Shown here: positions 16,453 through 26,047 of the stretch, piece by piece
How positions within the stretch are numbered: the stretch's first letter is position 1
Layout of the letters: each line of letters begins with the position of its first letter
Assembly: GCA_040219235.1 (NCBI GenBank)
Contig: JAVJSV010000011.1
Coordinates: forward strand, 1,054,001 to 1,118,000
From: Rhodospirillaceae bacterium
Lineage (GTDB): Bacteria; Pseudomonadota; Alphaproteobacteria; Rhodospirillales; Rhodospirillaceae
DNA length: 64,000 nt
Reading direction: 5' to 3'
The notes under the pieces: model-generated
The model's input: the letters and a program-made list of their open reading frames with translations, nothing else
Told to the model about the DNA's origin: nothing
Database searches by the model: none
Made by a program: the position numbers and the translations under genes

Positions 16453-19119
16453 ATGGGCAAAACGAACGATGTTCGCGCGACTTTTCTAAATTACTTTGCG
16501 CGCCACGGTCATGAAATTGTTGGGTCGAGCTCTCTTGTGCCTCGCAATGACCCGACCTTGATGTTTACGAACGCTGGAATGGTGCAGTTCAAGGATGTTT
16601 TTACCGGCAATGAAACGCGCCCCTATACAACAGCAACTTCAGCCCAGAAATGCGTGCGCGCTGGCGGCAAACACAATGATCTGGATAATGTTGGCTACAC
16701 CGTTCGGCATCACACATTTTTTGAGATGCTCGGCAATTTCTCGTTTGGAGATTACTTTAAAGAGCAAGCCATAAAGCTCGCCTGGGATTTGGTTACTCAG
16801 GAATTTGACCTTTCCGCAGAACGTCTCCTTGTTACCGTACACTCAAGCGATGAAGAAGCGGCCGAGTTGTGGCGTAAAATTGCCGGTTTGCCGGACTCTA
16901 AGATTATCCGCATTCCCACGTCAGATAATTTTTGGGCCATGGGCGAAACTGGGCCGTGTGGTCCATGCACTGAAATTTTCTTCGATCACGGCGACCATAT
17001 TCCTGGTGGTCCACCTGGCTCTCCTGATGAAGATGGAGACCGTTTCGTTGAAATTTGGAATCTCGTCTTTATGCAGTATGAGCAACTTTCTGCGGACGAA
17101 CGGATTGACCTACCAAAGCCCAGTGTTGATACGGGGATGGGGCTGGAGCGTACGACAGCCGTTCTGCAAGGGACAAATGATAATTATGCGATTGACCTGA
17201 TCCGGTCTCTTATAGAGGCGACCGGCTCAGCTGCTGGAACGGACCCAGATGGCAAAGATGCCGTGTCGCATCGCGTCATAGCTGACCACCTGCGTGCGTC
17301 AGGGTTCTTGATTGCCGATGGCGTGTTGCCCTCCAATGAAGGGCGCGGCTATGTCTTGCGACGCATTATGCGGCGTGCCATGCGCCATGCCCACCTAATG
17401 GGATGTACAGACCCATTATTGCATCGCTTAGTGCCCGCTCTTATCGGGCAGATGGGGGTGCAGTATCCAGAATTGGAGCGTGCACAGGCGTTGGTTTCCG
17501 AGACGCTGTTGCTTGAAGAAACCCGCTTTAAGAACATGCTGGATCGCGGTCTGAAATTATTGGACGAAGAGACCAAAGACCTGGAAACCGGCACTAAGCT
17601 CTCGGGCGGTGTCGCTTTCAAGCTTTATGACACGTATGGCTTTCCGCTCGACTTAACACAGGATGCATTGCGTCCCAGAGGTATTACGGTTGACACAGAT
17701 GGCTTCGAGGCCGCTATGGAGCGTCAACGTGCGGAGGCGCGTAAGGCGTGGACCGGGTCTGGCGAAGCCGCGACAGATAAAGTTTGGTTTGACCTGCGTG
17801 AGAAAGTTGGTGCCTCTGATTTCTTAGGATACGCAACGGAAACGGCCCAAGGTAAAATTATTGCCTTGGTTGTCGATGGTACCGTTGTTGCGTCGGCAGA
17901 AGCGGGGCAATCCATAGCGCTTCTTGCCAATCAAACGCCGTTTTATGGTGAGTCCGGTGGCCAAGTTGGAGATACCGGCTCCATCACAACGGTTGGTGGC
18001 GCCGTTATCAAGATTACGGATACGCAAAAAAAATTGGACTCACTGCATGTCCATCTTGGCAAAGTTGAGAGCGGTGTCATTAAGTTAGGACAAGACGCAA
18101 CTTTTCAAGTGAATGGTCAACGGCGGGCATCTGTGCGTGGGCATCATTCTGCAACCCACCTCTTACATGCTGCGTTACGGCAAGTGCTAGGAGACCACGT
18201 GACCCAAAAGGGTTCACTTGTTAGCGATGAACGGCTCAGGTTTGATGTGAGTCATCCAAAGCCGCTGACCAGCGCCGAGGTGGCGCAAGTGGAAAAAATA
18301 GTGAACGTCCAAATACGCGCCAATGCATCTGTGAGCACCAAGCTGATGGACCCTGAAGGGGCCATTAAGGCCGGTGCAATGGCGTTGTTCGGTGAGAAGT
18401 ATGGCGACGAAGTGCGTGTTGTTGCTATGGGGACACAAGAAGATAGCGCCCAGCCTCAATACTCAGTTGAGCTTTGTGGGGGGACTCACGTCTCGCGAAC
18501 CGGGGATATTGGTCTGTTTAAGGTTATAGATGAGTCTGCCGTGGCGTCAGGCGTACGTCGCATTGAGGCTGTGACTGGCATGGCCGCCGAGGCTTGGGTG
18601 GCAGATCAGCAAAATCTGGTTGGTCGAGCTGCTGAGGCATTAAAGGTTGCACCGCGTGATCTGCCTGAGCGAATCGCGGCTTTACTGGACGACCGCCGAA
18701 AACTCGAGCGTGAGATCTCTGATTTGCGGAAAAAGCTGGTCACCAGCGGGGGCGGCGGATCGACCAAGCAAGATTTCAAAGATGTTGCCGGTGTTGCGTT
18801 TTCCGGGCGCGTCCTTGATGGCGTTCCTGCTAAGGACTTAAAGGGGTTGGCTGATGAAATTATGCAATCCCTTGGCACAGGCGTTGTCGCGTTGGTCTCC
18901 GTGGCTGATGCCAAAGCGTCACTGGTTGTGAATGTTGCAAGGGACCTGACTGATAGAGTTGACGCGGTCGCTCTCGTCAGAGCAGGCTCGGAGGCTGTTG
19001 GCGGCAAGGGGGGCGGTGGGCGTCCTGATATGGCGCAAGCTGGAGGTCCAGATGGTGATAAGGCAGAAGATGCCCTTCTGGGCATTGAAAACGCTCTAAG
19101 AGCGGCTTTTGAGTCCTAA
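16453..19119 (+). CDS. alaS: alanine-tRNA ligase
   Basis: AlaRS charges tRNA-Ala and edits mischarged Ser or Gly. About 888 residues are predicted from the ATG at 16453 ([20 protein letters not shown]), which aligns with usual AlaRS N-termini; in-frame starts at 16426 (GTG) and 16444 (ATG) remain possible. Motifs include [15 protein letters not shown] and [10 protein letters not shown] in the class II core. The editing domain has [15 protein letters not shown] and the zinc-site motif [14 protein letters not shown]. The C-Ala domain ends with [16 protein letters not shown]. The gene is full length. Confidence 0.98.
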   Translation: MGKTNDVRATFLNYFARHGHEIVGSSSLVPRNDPTLMFTNAGMVQFKDVFTGNETRPYTTATSAQKCVRAGGKHNDLDNVGYTVRHHTFFEMLGNFSFGDYFKEQAIKLAWDLVTQEFDLSAERLLVTVHSSDEEAAELWRKIAGLPDSKIIRIPTSDNFWAMGETGPCGPCTEIFFDHGDHIPGGPPGSPDEDGDRFVEIWNLVFMQYEQLSADERIDLPKPSVDTGMGLERTTAVLQGTNDNYAIDLIRSLIEATGSAAGTDPDGKDAVSHRVIADHLRASGFLIADGVLPSNEGRGYVLRRIMRRAMRHAHLMGCTDPLLHRLVPALIGQMGVQYPELERAQALVSETLLLEETRFKNMLDRGLKLLDEETKDLETGTKLSGGVAFKLYDTYGFPLDLTQDALRPRGITVDTDGFEAAMERQRAEARKAWTGSGEAATDKVWFDLREKVGASDFLGYATETAQGKIIALVVDGTVVASAEAGQSIALLANQTPFYGESGGQVGDTGSITTVGGAVIKITDTQKKLDSLHVHLGKVESGVIKLGQDATFQVNGQRRASVRGHHSATHLLHAALRQVLGDHVTQKGSLVSDERLRFDVSHPKPLTSAEVAQVEKIVNVQIRANASVSTKLMDPEGAIKAGAMALFGEKYGDEVRVVAMGTQEDSAQPQYSVELCGGTHVSRTGDIGLFKVIDESAVASGVRRIEAVTGMAAEAWVADQQNLVGRAAEALKVAPRDLPERIAALLDDRRKLEREISDLRKKLVTSGGGGSTKQDFKDVAGVAFSGRVLDGVPAKDLKGLADEIMQSLGTGVVALVSVADAKASLVVNVARDLTDRVDAVALVRAGSEAVGGKGGGGRPDMAQAGGPDGDKAEDALLGIENALRAAFES

Positions 19120-19173
19120 AATTAATTAAAAACAAAGCACTACACCCCATGTTGCATAGCAGTAAATTATTTG

Positions 19174-19184
19174 TTGCAGCGCAA
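19174..19184. promoter_or_regulatory. possible PhaR-type operator
   Basis: TTGC-AGC-GCAA is an inverted repeat containing TGC-N3-GCA, which is like the CTGC-N3/4-GCAG site described for the PHA regulator PhaR of Paracoccus. It ends 8 bases before the -35 element of the phasin promoter. Further TGC motifs occur downstream. No phaR gene is in the window. Confidence 0.4.
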
Positions 19185-19192
19185 TATATTTC

Positions 19193-19221
19193 TTGACGCT
19201 ACGCGCTGAACACCCTATATT
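19193..19221 (+). promoter_or_regulatory. sigma-70-type promoter of the phasin gene
   Basis: TTGACG at 19193-19198 and TATATT at 19216-19221 are separated by exactly 17 bases, a near-ideal housekeeping promoter. Transcription would start near 19228, giving a leader of about 100 bases before the phasin ATG at 19329. Confidence 0.65.
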
Positions 19222-19328
19222 TATCGCACTGCAGCATAGATGACTGCATAACGAAATGCACGGCGCTGCGCCCATACTTGAATTAGGTTGCGCAGACCAG
19301 AACCGGCACGAACAAAAGGATGAATGTT

Positions 19329-19709
19329 ATGAACACCTACGAAGATATGGTCGCTTTCAACCAAAACAACATCGACGCCTTTGTTGCCAGCAGCACAGCT
19401 GTCGCTAAGGGTTTTGAGCAGCTGACGAAGCAATACGTTGCTTTCGCAAGTGAAAGCTTTGAGGACGCTGTTGAAGCTAGCAAAAAAATCGCAACTGCAA
19501 AAACTGTGAACGAAGCTGTTGATTTGCAGACCAAAATTGCCAAGACCAGCTGGGAAAAAGCTGTAGCCGAAGGCAAGAAGATCACAGACCTCTCAACTGG
19601 TATCTTCAAAGAAGCCTCTGCTCCGATCTCAGACCGCGTTCAAGCCTCTGTTGATGTTGCAACAGAGTCGGCAAAAAAAGCGACTAAAGCGGGCAAAAAA
19701 GCCGCCTAA
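19329..19709 (+). CDS. phasin family protein
   Basis: Phasins coat polyhydroxyalkanoate granules. The 126-residue product is helical, Ala/Lys-rich and without signal or membrane segment. It carries the phasin pattern NNIDAFVASSTAVAKGFEQL then KQYVAFASESFEDAVEASKK, and an Ala/Lys-rich tail (KKATKAGKKAA). AAAGGA at 19315-19320 is 8 bases before the ATG at 19329, which decides this start over the ATG at 19320, which overlaps the ribosome site. A strong promoter and terminator flank it, so it is a monocistronic and probably well-expressed gene. Confidence 0.88.
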   Translation: MNTYEDMVAFNQNNIDAFVASSTAVAKGFEQLTKQYVAFASESFEDAVEASKKIATAKTVNEAVDLQTKIAKTSWEKAVAEGKKITDLSTGIFKEASAPISDRVQASVDVATESAKKATKAGKKAA

Positions 19710-19741
19710 ATCCTTCCCTCCCTCCAAGTTGGGTAGCCTTG

Positions 19742-19774
19742 AAAGGCCCGGTAACTCCGGGCCTTTCTTGTTTT
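19742..19774 (+). terminator. Rho-independent terminator of the phasin gene
   Basis: AAAGGCCCGG (19742-19751), loop TAACT and CCGGGCCTTT (19757-19766) form a perfect 10-base GC-rich stem, followed by CTTGTTTT. It is 32 bases after the phasin stop. Confidence 0.88.
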
Positions 19775-19945
19775 GTGGTCATAAGGATCTGTATTGGGAC
19801 CGTGGAGCTTGTTACAATCGCTTACACAAAGCTGATCAGTCTGACACAAAGCCGATACGATTCTTGTCTATGATGCTAATCTTTCGCACGGTAGCCCCGT
19901 GGGGCGTTTCTGTCTTGAAGTAGCAATGAAAGTTTAGGCGAGAGT

Positions 19946-21274
19946 ATGACCGACGGAAGATTACAAGGCGGCACCCAAGAGCCAAACTCAGGGCCCACTC
20001 CAGAAATGGCTCAAAAACTCGGGCTGAACGCAGAGTCCGGTGGTTTTCTTAAACGCTATAAATGGCTCTTAGGTGGATTAGTCCTCTTATTGCTAGCGGC
20101 TTTCTTTGTGGTGCAGTTTAACTCAGGCCCGGCCGAGGTGACATTCCGAACTGCTCCGGTCGAACGCGGTGACTTAACGGTCAGGGTTACAGCCACAGGA
20201 ACCATACAACCTCTCAATCAAGTTGATGTCGGCGCAGAGATTTCAGGTCTTATAGAGACCGTGAATGTAGATTTTAATGACCGGGTATCCCTGGGGCAGA
20301 GCTTGGCGACTATGGATAAGGATCAATTATCCGCGCGCGTTCGTCAGTCAGAAGCGCAACTGATTTCTGCCAAGGCAAAAGTCGAAGAGGCGAAAGCCAA
20401 TGAACTTGAGGCCCGCAATAATCTTAAACGGGCTGAAAGCCTTTATGTACAGGGAAATGTCTCTGAGCAATCTTTGGACAATGCCAAAGCCGCAAACGCA
20501 CGGGCCCGCGCTGTGCTTGCCAGTGTTAATGCCCAAGTCACTGTGGCCGAAGCTAATCTAGCAGCGGATCAAACGAACCTCGCTAAAACCGATATTACGG
20601 CACCAATTGACGGCATTGTTTTGACACGTCAGGTGGAGCCTGGACAAACAGTTGCGGCTTCCCTCCAGACCCCAGTGCTTTTCACCTTAGCTGAAGATTT
20701 GTCTGCCATGAAGCTGGTTGTTGATATTGATGAAGCTGATATCGGCCAGGTAAAAGAAGGTCAGGAGGCATCTTTTTCGGTTGATGCGTATGCGGGACGT
20801 GTGTTCCCGGCCACGATTACATCTGTTCGCTTTGCGCCGAAAAATGAAAACGGCGTGGTTACCTATGAAGCATTGCTGTCCGTTGATAACAGTGATCTTT
20901 CGCTTCGTCCGGGCATGACAGCGACAGCAACGATCACAACCGCGAACCGTGAGGGGGCCCTGCTTGTACCTTACGCAGCGCTTCGTTTTACACCACCAAT
21001 GCCAGAAGGTGATGAAGCTTCTCCCGCCGGGGGGCGAGCGGCGCCACCCGGTTTGATGGGTATGATGATGCCACGTTTTAGTCGCAACAGAGGCGGGCGT
21101 CAGGCGCCCCTCCAGGCCGGCGCGCCAGGTCAAGTATGGGTTATGGAGCAAGGTCGGCCACAGCCAATTGTTGTTGATGTAGGTCTACTTGACGGCGAGC
21201 GCGCTGAGGTCATTGCTGATGGCTTGGTCGAAGGCACGGAAGTTATAACCGGTATACAGGCCGCTGGGTCATGA
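19946..21274 (+). CDS. MacA-like periplasmic adaptor (membrane fusion protein)
   Basis: The protein has 442 residues, with an N-terminal cytoplasmic tail, one membrane anchor (WLLGGLVLLLLAAFFVVQF) and a periplasmic part. It includes lipoyl-type halves (TGTIQPLNQVDVGAEISG and TDITAPIDGIVLTRQVEPGQ) flanking a long coiled-coil hairpin rich in Ala/Glu. A beta-barrel and a membrane-proximal domain with a Gly/Pro/Met-rich insert (GLMGMMMPRF) follow. Such adaptors connect an ABC pump to an outer membrane channel. The next two genes are the matching MacB-type ATPase and permease, the first overlapping by 4 bases. Confidence 0.88.
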   Translation: MTDGRLQGGTQEPNSGPTPEMAQKLGLNAESGGFLKRYKWLLGGLVLLLLAAFFVVQFNSGPAEVTFRTAPVERGDLTVRVTATGTIQPLNQVDVGAEISGLIETVNVDFNDRVSLGQSLATMDKDQLSARVRQSEAQLISAKAKVEEAKANELEARNNLKRAESLYVQGNVSEQSLDNAKAANARARAVLASVNAQVTVAEANLAADQTNLAKTDITAPIDGIVLTRQVEPGQTVAASLQTPVLFTLAEDLSAMKLVVDIDEADIGQVKEGQEASFSVDAYAGRVFPATITSVRFAPKNENGVVTYEALLSVDNSDLSLRPGMTATATITTANREGALLVPYAALRFTPPMPEGDEASPAGGRAAPPGLMGMMMPRFSRNRGGRQAPLQAGAPGQVWVMEQGRPQPIVVDVGLLDGERAEVIADGLVEGTEVITGIQAAGS

Positions 21275-21993
21275 GTGATCTCTCGACCAAAGTCTACGAA
21301 GGTCCTGTCGTGGCATTCGAACATGTAGCGAAGGTATACGGTGAAGGAGACACAGCCGTTCGTGCGTTAGATGATGTGAGCTTTGAAATCCATGCTGGCG
21401 AATTTATCGCTGTGATGGGGGCAAGCGGCTCCGGTAAATCAACCACGATGAATATTCTAGGTTGCCTGGATACGCCCAGCAGCGGACAGTATTTGTTTAA
21501 GGGCGTCGATGTGAAGACGCTAACGAGAGACCAACGCGCTTTGCTGCGACGGCATTATCTTGGGTTTGTGTTCCAGGGGTTTAATCTGCTGTCGAGAACA
21601 ACAGCGCTGGAGAACCTTGAGCTCCCGCTGATCTATCGCCGGATTTCCAAATCTGAGCGTCGTGATATGGCCATGAAAGCTTTACATGCTGTTGGTTTGC
21701 AGAATCGCGAGCACCATACGGCTGCAGAATTGTCTGGAGGTCAGCAACAACGTGTTGCTATTGCTCGTGCCATGGTGACGAAGCCGTCTCTCTTGTTGGC
21801 TGATGAGCCGACCGGCAACCTCGATACGGCTCGCAGCCTGGAAATTATGGAACTACTCACCGCGCTCAACCAGGAACAAGGGTTAACCATCGTTCTGGTC
21901 ACGCACGAAAATGAGGTGGCTGCATTTGCCCGCCGTCGTTTAGAGTTCCGGGATGGCAACATCGTTCATGAATCCCACTCTGAAGCGGCATAG
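21271..21993 (+). CDS. MacB/LolD-type ABC transporter ATPase
   Basis: This 240-residue ABC ATPase has Walker A GASGSGKST at about residues 50-58, the Q-loop region LGFVFQGFNLL, the signature LSGGQQQRVAIARA, Walker B LLLADEPTGNLD, and the switch histidine in LVTHE. It belongs to the macrolide/lipoprotein export subfamily. In E. coli MacB the ATPase is fused to the permease; here it is a separate gene, as in many Gram-negative homologues. The ATG overlaps the adaptor stop. Confidence 0.92.
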   Translation: MSDLSTKVYEGPVVAFEHVAKVYGEGDTAVRALDDVSFEIHAGEFIAVMGASGSGKSTTMNILGCLDTPSSGQYLFKGVDVKTLTRDQRALLRRHYLGFVFQGFNLLSRTTALENLELPLIYRRISKSERRDMAMKALHAVGLQNREHHTAAELSGGQQQRVAIARAMVTKPSLLLADEPTGNLDTARSLEIMELLTALNQEQGLTIVLVTHENEVAAFARRRLEFRDGNIVHESHSEAA

Positions 21994-22002
21994 GAGAATA
22001 GT

Positions 22003-23208
22003 ATGATTGGTAACATTCTGCTTTTGTCCCTACGCGAAATTCAACGCAACGTGCTCCGGTCCATCCTGACCACGCTCGGCATCGTGATCGGTGTGGCGGC
22101 GGTTATTGTGGTGGTCACCCTCGGTGCCGGAACCAAGGCCCAGGTCCAAACGGAAATCTCAAAGCTTGGCAGTACCATGTTAACGGTCTTTCCAGGCCAG
22201 CGAAGACATGGAGGCGCGTCGCAAGTAGCGCCCCCGTTTGAGATGGAGGATGTTACGGCGCTCCGTCGTGAAACAAGCATGTTATCGAGCGTGGCGCCGA
22301 TGTCCATTCAAAGACAGGTGGTTGTCTATGGAAATGGTAATCGCCGAGCGCAGGTTGTGGGAACTGACCGTGAGTTTGTAAATGTACGAAACTGGGAATT
22401 GGCTGCGGGACGGATGTTTTCTCCTTCCGAGGAACAATCTGGAAAATCAGTATGCATCATTGGTGAAACCGTTCGCAAAGAGCTTTTTAAAGAGGAGGCA
22501 TACCTAGGCAATGTTCTGCGCATTGGCCGGGCGTCTTGCGAAGTTATTGGCCTGTTGGAGCCTAAGGGCCAAGTCATGTTTTCTGGCGATCAGGACGACG
22601 TTGTGGTTGTGCCGATCAAATACTATCAGCGCAGAATTGCGGGCAACACCAATGTTGATCAGATTTACGTTGCTGCACTTGATGACACGCTTGTGGATGC
22701 GGCCCAGTCCGAAGTTGAAATGATCATGCGTGAACGCCGTCCCTCGCAACCCGGTGCAGAAGATATGTTCTCAGTGCGCGGAGTCCAGGAAATGTCCATA
22801 GCCTTTCAAAGCTCGACTGCGGTTATGACTGGTTTTCTGTCTGCCATTGCGGCCATAAGCCTTTTGGTAGGTGGAATCGGGATCATGAACATCATGCTGG
22901 TGTCTGTTACGGAACGGACTCGAGAGATTGGTATTCGCATGGCCATTGGTGCGCGTGAGAAAGAGGTCTTGCTACAGTTTCTCGTTGAAGCGGCAATGCT
23001 GGCTGGTTTTGGTGGGCTTGTTGGCATTGCCCTTGGTTTGGGTGGCGCACTTGCTTTGGCACCGTTGCTGAATGTCCCCTTTATTGTCCAGCCAGATATG
23101 ATGGTCATGGCCTTCATATTTTCTGCGGCAGTTGGCGTGATCTTCGGCTATATGCCGGCGCGTCGTGCCGCTCGATTGGATCCTATTGAAGCGCTGCGTC
23201 ATGAATAA
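22003..23208 (+). CDS. MacB-type ABC transporter permease
   Basis: The permease has 401 residues with the FtsX/MacB topology. One N-terminal helix (about 17-40, SILTTLGIVIGVAAVIVVV) is followed by a large periplasmic MacB_PCD-type domain. Three C-terminal helices begin at about residue 275 (FLSAIAAISLLVGGIGIMNI, then the cytoplasmic motif RTREIGIRMAIGAREKEVLL). It closes the three-gene adaptor-ATPase-permease operon. The substrate cannot be told from sequence; antibiotics, peptides and lipids are known for the family. Confidence 0.9.
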   Translation: MIGNILLLSLREIQRNVLRSILTTLGIVIGVAAVIVVVTLGAGTKAQVQTEISKLGSTMLTVFPGQRRHGGASQVAPPFEMEDVTALRRETSMLSSVAPMSIQRQVVVYGNGNRRAQVVGTDREFVNVRNWELAAGRMFSPSEEQSGKSVCIIGETVRKELFKEEAYLGNVLRIGRASCEVIGLLEPKGQVMFSGDQDDVVVVPIKYYQRRIAGNTNVDQIYVAALDDTLVDAAQSEVEMIMRERRPSQPGAEDMFSVRGVQEMSIAFQSSTAVMTGFLSAIAAISLLVGGIGIMNIMLVSVTERTREIGIRMAIGAREKEVLLQFLVEAAMLAGFGGLVGIALGLGGALALAPLLNVPFIVQPDMMVMAFIFSAAVGVIFGYMPARRAARLDPIEALRHE

Positions 23209-23260
23209 TTGAGGGTGATGGATAGCAGTCCTGCAGCAATACTTCGCCTGCGTAAACTTT

Positions 23261-23761
23261 TTAGTCGTCGCTTGATGGGTCTCTCTCAATCAAGTTAATC
23301 AAAATCTCGTCGGGGTCGCGGAACGTCATTTCTCGTTGTCCGCGTTGGGCAGTTTTGACCGCACCATCTTCGATATCCACTTCCAGGTACGTAGGTGGGC
23401 AAAGCACTACGCTGCCAGCATCCATCAGGCGTCGGTGAATAATGTCGAGATTGCCACAGTAAAATACCAGACAGCCTTCTCCGGCGTTGCAAACGTCTAA
23501 GCGGCGATGAATGGGGGGCGGCGCAGGGTCGGTGAGCTCGAATAGTCCAACCATCCCTTTGTTAAAGCCAGCAGATCTTAGAATCTTGTATCGCACATTG
23601 GTTTCGGGGGGCATACCTAGTAGTTTTGTTGCTGCGGCATGCTGCAACTCGCCTTGGGCATATACATCTTCTAACTCGAAGACTTCTTTATAAAAAGTGG
23701 CTGATTTATCAAGGTTGCGAACAAACAGTGCCGTTCGTACCATTGGACTAATCAGTGACAT
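23261..23761 (-). CDS. VOC (glyoxalase/dioxygenase) superfamily protein
   Basis: The 166-residue product has paired beta-alpha-beta-beta-beta modules. The first starts VRTALFVRNLDKSATFYKEV and the second contains LDIIHRRLMDAGSVVL and ends MTFRDPDEILINLIER. That final pattern (RDPDxxxINLIE) is typical of VOC proteins, where the last Glu often binds metal. No specific substrate can be named. It is transcribed towards the MacB-like operon, and its upstream gap (23762-23981) is shared with leuC. Confidence 0.82.
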   Translation of the reverse strand: MSLISPMVRTALFVRNLDKSATFYKEVFELEDVYAQGELQHAAATKLLGMPPETNVRYKILRSAGFNKGMVGLFELTDPAPPPIHRRLDVCNAGEGCLVFYCGNLDIIHRRLMDAGSVVLCPPTYLEVDIEDGAVKTAQRGQREMTFRDPDEILINLIERDPSSDD

Positions 23762-23981
23762 ATTTCATCTCCCACGTTTCCAGAGGTGTACAGAGATAGA
23801 ATCACTCTCCCTTAAGAGTGAGTATGGCTTCAAAACAGTAAAAGGCGCTAGAGGGTGAGGACTTGGAAGATCATTCTGGGTCGCTGCGCATTAGGCCAAT
23901 GGATGCTTCCCAGGGGCTGGATGAAATCGCAATAGGGCGTTATACCCGAATAACTTTATAAACGTTCCAGGATTAAAAGGT

Positions 23982-25385
23982 ATGGGCCGGACACTCATTC
24001 AAAAGCTGTGGGACTCCCACACCGTTGCAGATCTTGGTGATAACGCATCGCTGCTCTATGTGGACCGTGTTTTCCTTCACGAGCGTACAGGGTCAGTGTC
24101 GCTTAAGGGACTTGAAGCGGCTGGTCGCAAGGTGCGAAACCCCGAACAGGTTTTTTGCACGATGGATCACATCGTCGATACGTTGCCCGGTCGCGGTGAC
24201 GATACAATTATGCCGTCGGGCAAGGCTTTTATTACAACCACGCGCGATGCCGCCAAGGCGGCTGGAATCACATTGTTTGATATTGGAGATAACCGTCAGG
24301 GTATTGTGCATGTGGTGTCTGCTGAGCAGGGAATAACCCTGCCGGGTTTTACCCAGGTATGTCCCGATAGTCATACCTGCACCCTCGGCGCTCTTGGTGC
24401 TCTTGCTTGGGGCATTGGCTCTACAGAGGGAGAGCATGCGCTTGCGACCAAAACGCTCGCTGTAAACAAGCCTAAGTCTATGCGGGTCAATTTTGATGGC
24501 AAACTGGCTTTTGGCGTCACAGCGAAAGATATGATTCTCAATCTCATCGGCGCTTACACGGCTTCAGGTGGCGTTGGTCATGCCATTGAATTCACGGGGG
24601 CTGCCATTCGCGCATTGCCACAAGAAAACAGATTCACTGTTTGCAATATGGCCGTTGAGTTTGCCGCCTTTACCGGTGTCATTCCAGCGGATGACACGAC
24701 TTTTGAATATGTGCATGGCCGACCCTATGCGCCAACTGGCGAAGCATGGGACAAGGCATTGTCCTATTGGCGCACGTTAACGGCTGATGACGATGCCGTG
24801 TACAACAAAGACATCACTATTGATTGTGCTGACATCGTTCCGACTGTCACCTGGGGAACCAGCCCAGGACACACAACCCGGATTGATGGCGTCGTTCCGC
24901 AACCTAGTGAAGCTCCAGATGCGAACGCCCGCACATCTTGGGAACGCGCATTAGAATATATGGACGTCAAGCCAGGTCAGCCCTTGGAGGGACTGCCTAT
25001 AGATGCAGCCTTTATTGGGTCGTGTACGAATTCGCGTTTGAGCGATTTGAGAGACGTCGCAAATGTTGTGAAAGGACATCAGGTTGCTAACGGGGTGAAG
25101 GCGATCATCGTGCCAGGCTCGAGTCAGGTGAAATTGGCGGCCGAGGCGGAGGGTTTAGATAAAATTCTCACTGCTGCTGGATTTGAGTGGCGAGAAAGTG
25201 GGTGTTCTATGTGTTTTTATGCGGGTGGTGAGAGCTTTGGAGAACGCGAGCGGGTGATCAGTTCCACCAATAGAAATTTTGAAAACCGACAAGGTCCTAA
25301 AACTCGCACCCATTTGGCCAGTCCAACATCAGTCGCGGCATCTGCCATAGCGGGCAAAATCGCTGACGTTCGGAAGTTGGGGTAG
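23982..25385 (+). CDS. leuC: 3-isopropylmalate dehydratase large subunit
   Basis: LeuC with LeuD isomerises 2- to 3-isopropylmalate in leucine synthesis. The 467-residue protein has the N-terminal TLIQKLWDSHTV, the iron-sulfur ligand regions PDSHTCTLGALGALAWGIGS, FIGSCTNSRLSDLR and SGCSMCFY, and the motif TRTHLASPTSVAASAIAGKI at the end. It is full length and starts with ATG; leuD follows after 11 bases. leuA and leuB are not in the window. No leucine-rich leader peptide was found upstream. Confidence 0.97.
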   Translation: MGRTLIQKLWDSHTVADLGDNASLLYVDRVFLHERTGSVSLKGLEAAGRKVRNPEQVFCTMDHIVDTLPGRGDDTIMPSGKAFITTTRDAAKAAGITLFDIGDNRQGIVHVVSAEQGITLPGFTQVCPDSHTCTLGALGALAWGIGSTEGEHALATKTLAVNKPKSMRVNFDGKLAFGVTAKDMILNLIGAYTASGGVGHAIEFTGAAIRALPQENRFTVCNMAVEFAAFTGVIPADDTTFEYVHGRPYAPTGEAWDKALSYWRTLTADDDAVYNKDITIDCADIVPTVTWGTSPGHTTRIDGVVPQPSEAPDANARTSWERALEYMDVKPGQPLEGLPIDAAFIGSCTNSRLSDLRDVANVVKGHQVANGVKAIIVPGSSQVKLAAEAEGLDKILTAAGFEWRESGCSMCFYAGGESFGERERVISSTNRNFENRQGPKTRTHLASPTSVAASAIAGKIADVRKLG

Positions 25386-25396
25386 GAAGGTACATC

Positions 25397-26029
25397 ATGT
25401 CACTCACGATGCAGAAATTTACGACGCTGTCCTCGGTTGCTGCTCCACTGATGCGGGTTAACATTGATACGGATGCTATTATCCCAAGCCGTGAGATGAA
25501 AGGTGTCACCAAAGAAGGTTTGTCGGTTGGTATGTTCGCCAACTGGCGATACACAGATGTTGACGCGCGTGTCGAGAATCCTGAGTTCGTATTAAACCGG
25601 CCGCCGTTCCGTGATGCAGAAATTTTGTTGTCTGGTGAAAACTTTGGCTGTGGATCGTCGCGTGAGCATGCGGTCTGGGCTCTAAAAGAATGGGGTATCC
25701 GTTGTGTTGTCGCACCAAGCTTCGGGACCATTTTCTTCGGCAATTGTGTGCGTAATGGCATATTGCCGGTTGTGCTGCCGGAAGCTGTTGTCAAAACCTT
25801 TGCAGATATTGCTGAACGTGGTCAATCAGACGACAAACTCACCGTCGATTTGCCCAAACAGCAGGTCACCGGTTTTGAAGGCGACGTCCACGACTTTGAA
25901 ATTTCACCTGCAGATAAGGAGATGCTGGTGGAAGGTTTGGATCCCATTGGTCTTACGCTCAAACGTGACGCTGAAATCTTGGCGTTCCAACAGCAGGATC
26001 AAACAGAACGTCCGTGGGTGTATCTTTAG
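25397..26029 (+). CDS. leuD: 3-isopropylmalate dehydratase small subunit
   Basis: LeuD has 210 residues and forms the swivelling domain of isopropylmalate isomerase. Key blocks are NIDTDAIIPSREMKGVTKEG, ENFGCGSSREHAVWALKEWG and SFGTIFFGNCVRNGILPVVL. It directly follows leuC with normal spacing and has a good ribosome site (GGAAGG). It is followed after 18 bases by a DMT-type transporter gene that may be co-transcribed. Confidence 0.97.
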   Translation: MSLTMQKFTTLSSVAAPLMRVNIDTDAIIPSREMKGVTKEGLSVGMFANWRYTDVDARVENPEFVLNRPPFRDAEILLSGENFGCGSSREHAVWALKEWGIRCVVAPSFGTIFFGNCVRNGILPVVLPEAVVKTFADIAERGQSDDKLTVDLPKQQVTGFEGDVHDFEISPADKEMLVEGLDPIGLTLKRDAEILAFQQQDQTERPWVYL

Positions 26030-26047
26030 TCCGACTGGGCGCAGAGC

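Noticed and set aside
18606-19085. A 159-codon open frame on the minus strand
   Set aside because: It lies entirely within alaS in antisense; the composition is Ser/Arg/Pro-rich with no family pattern.
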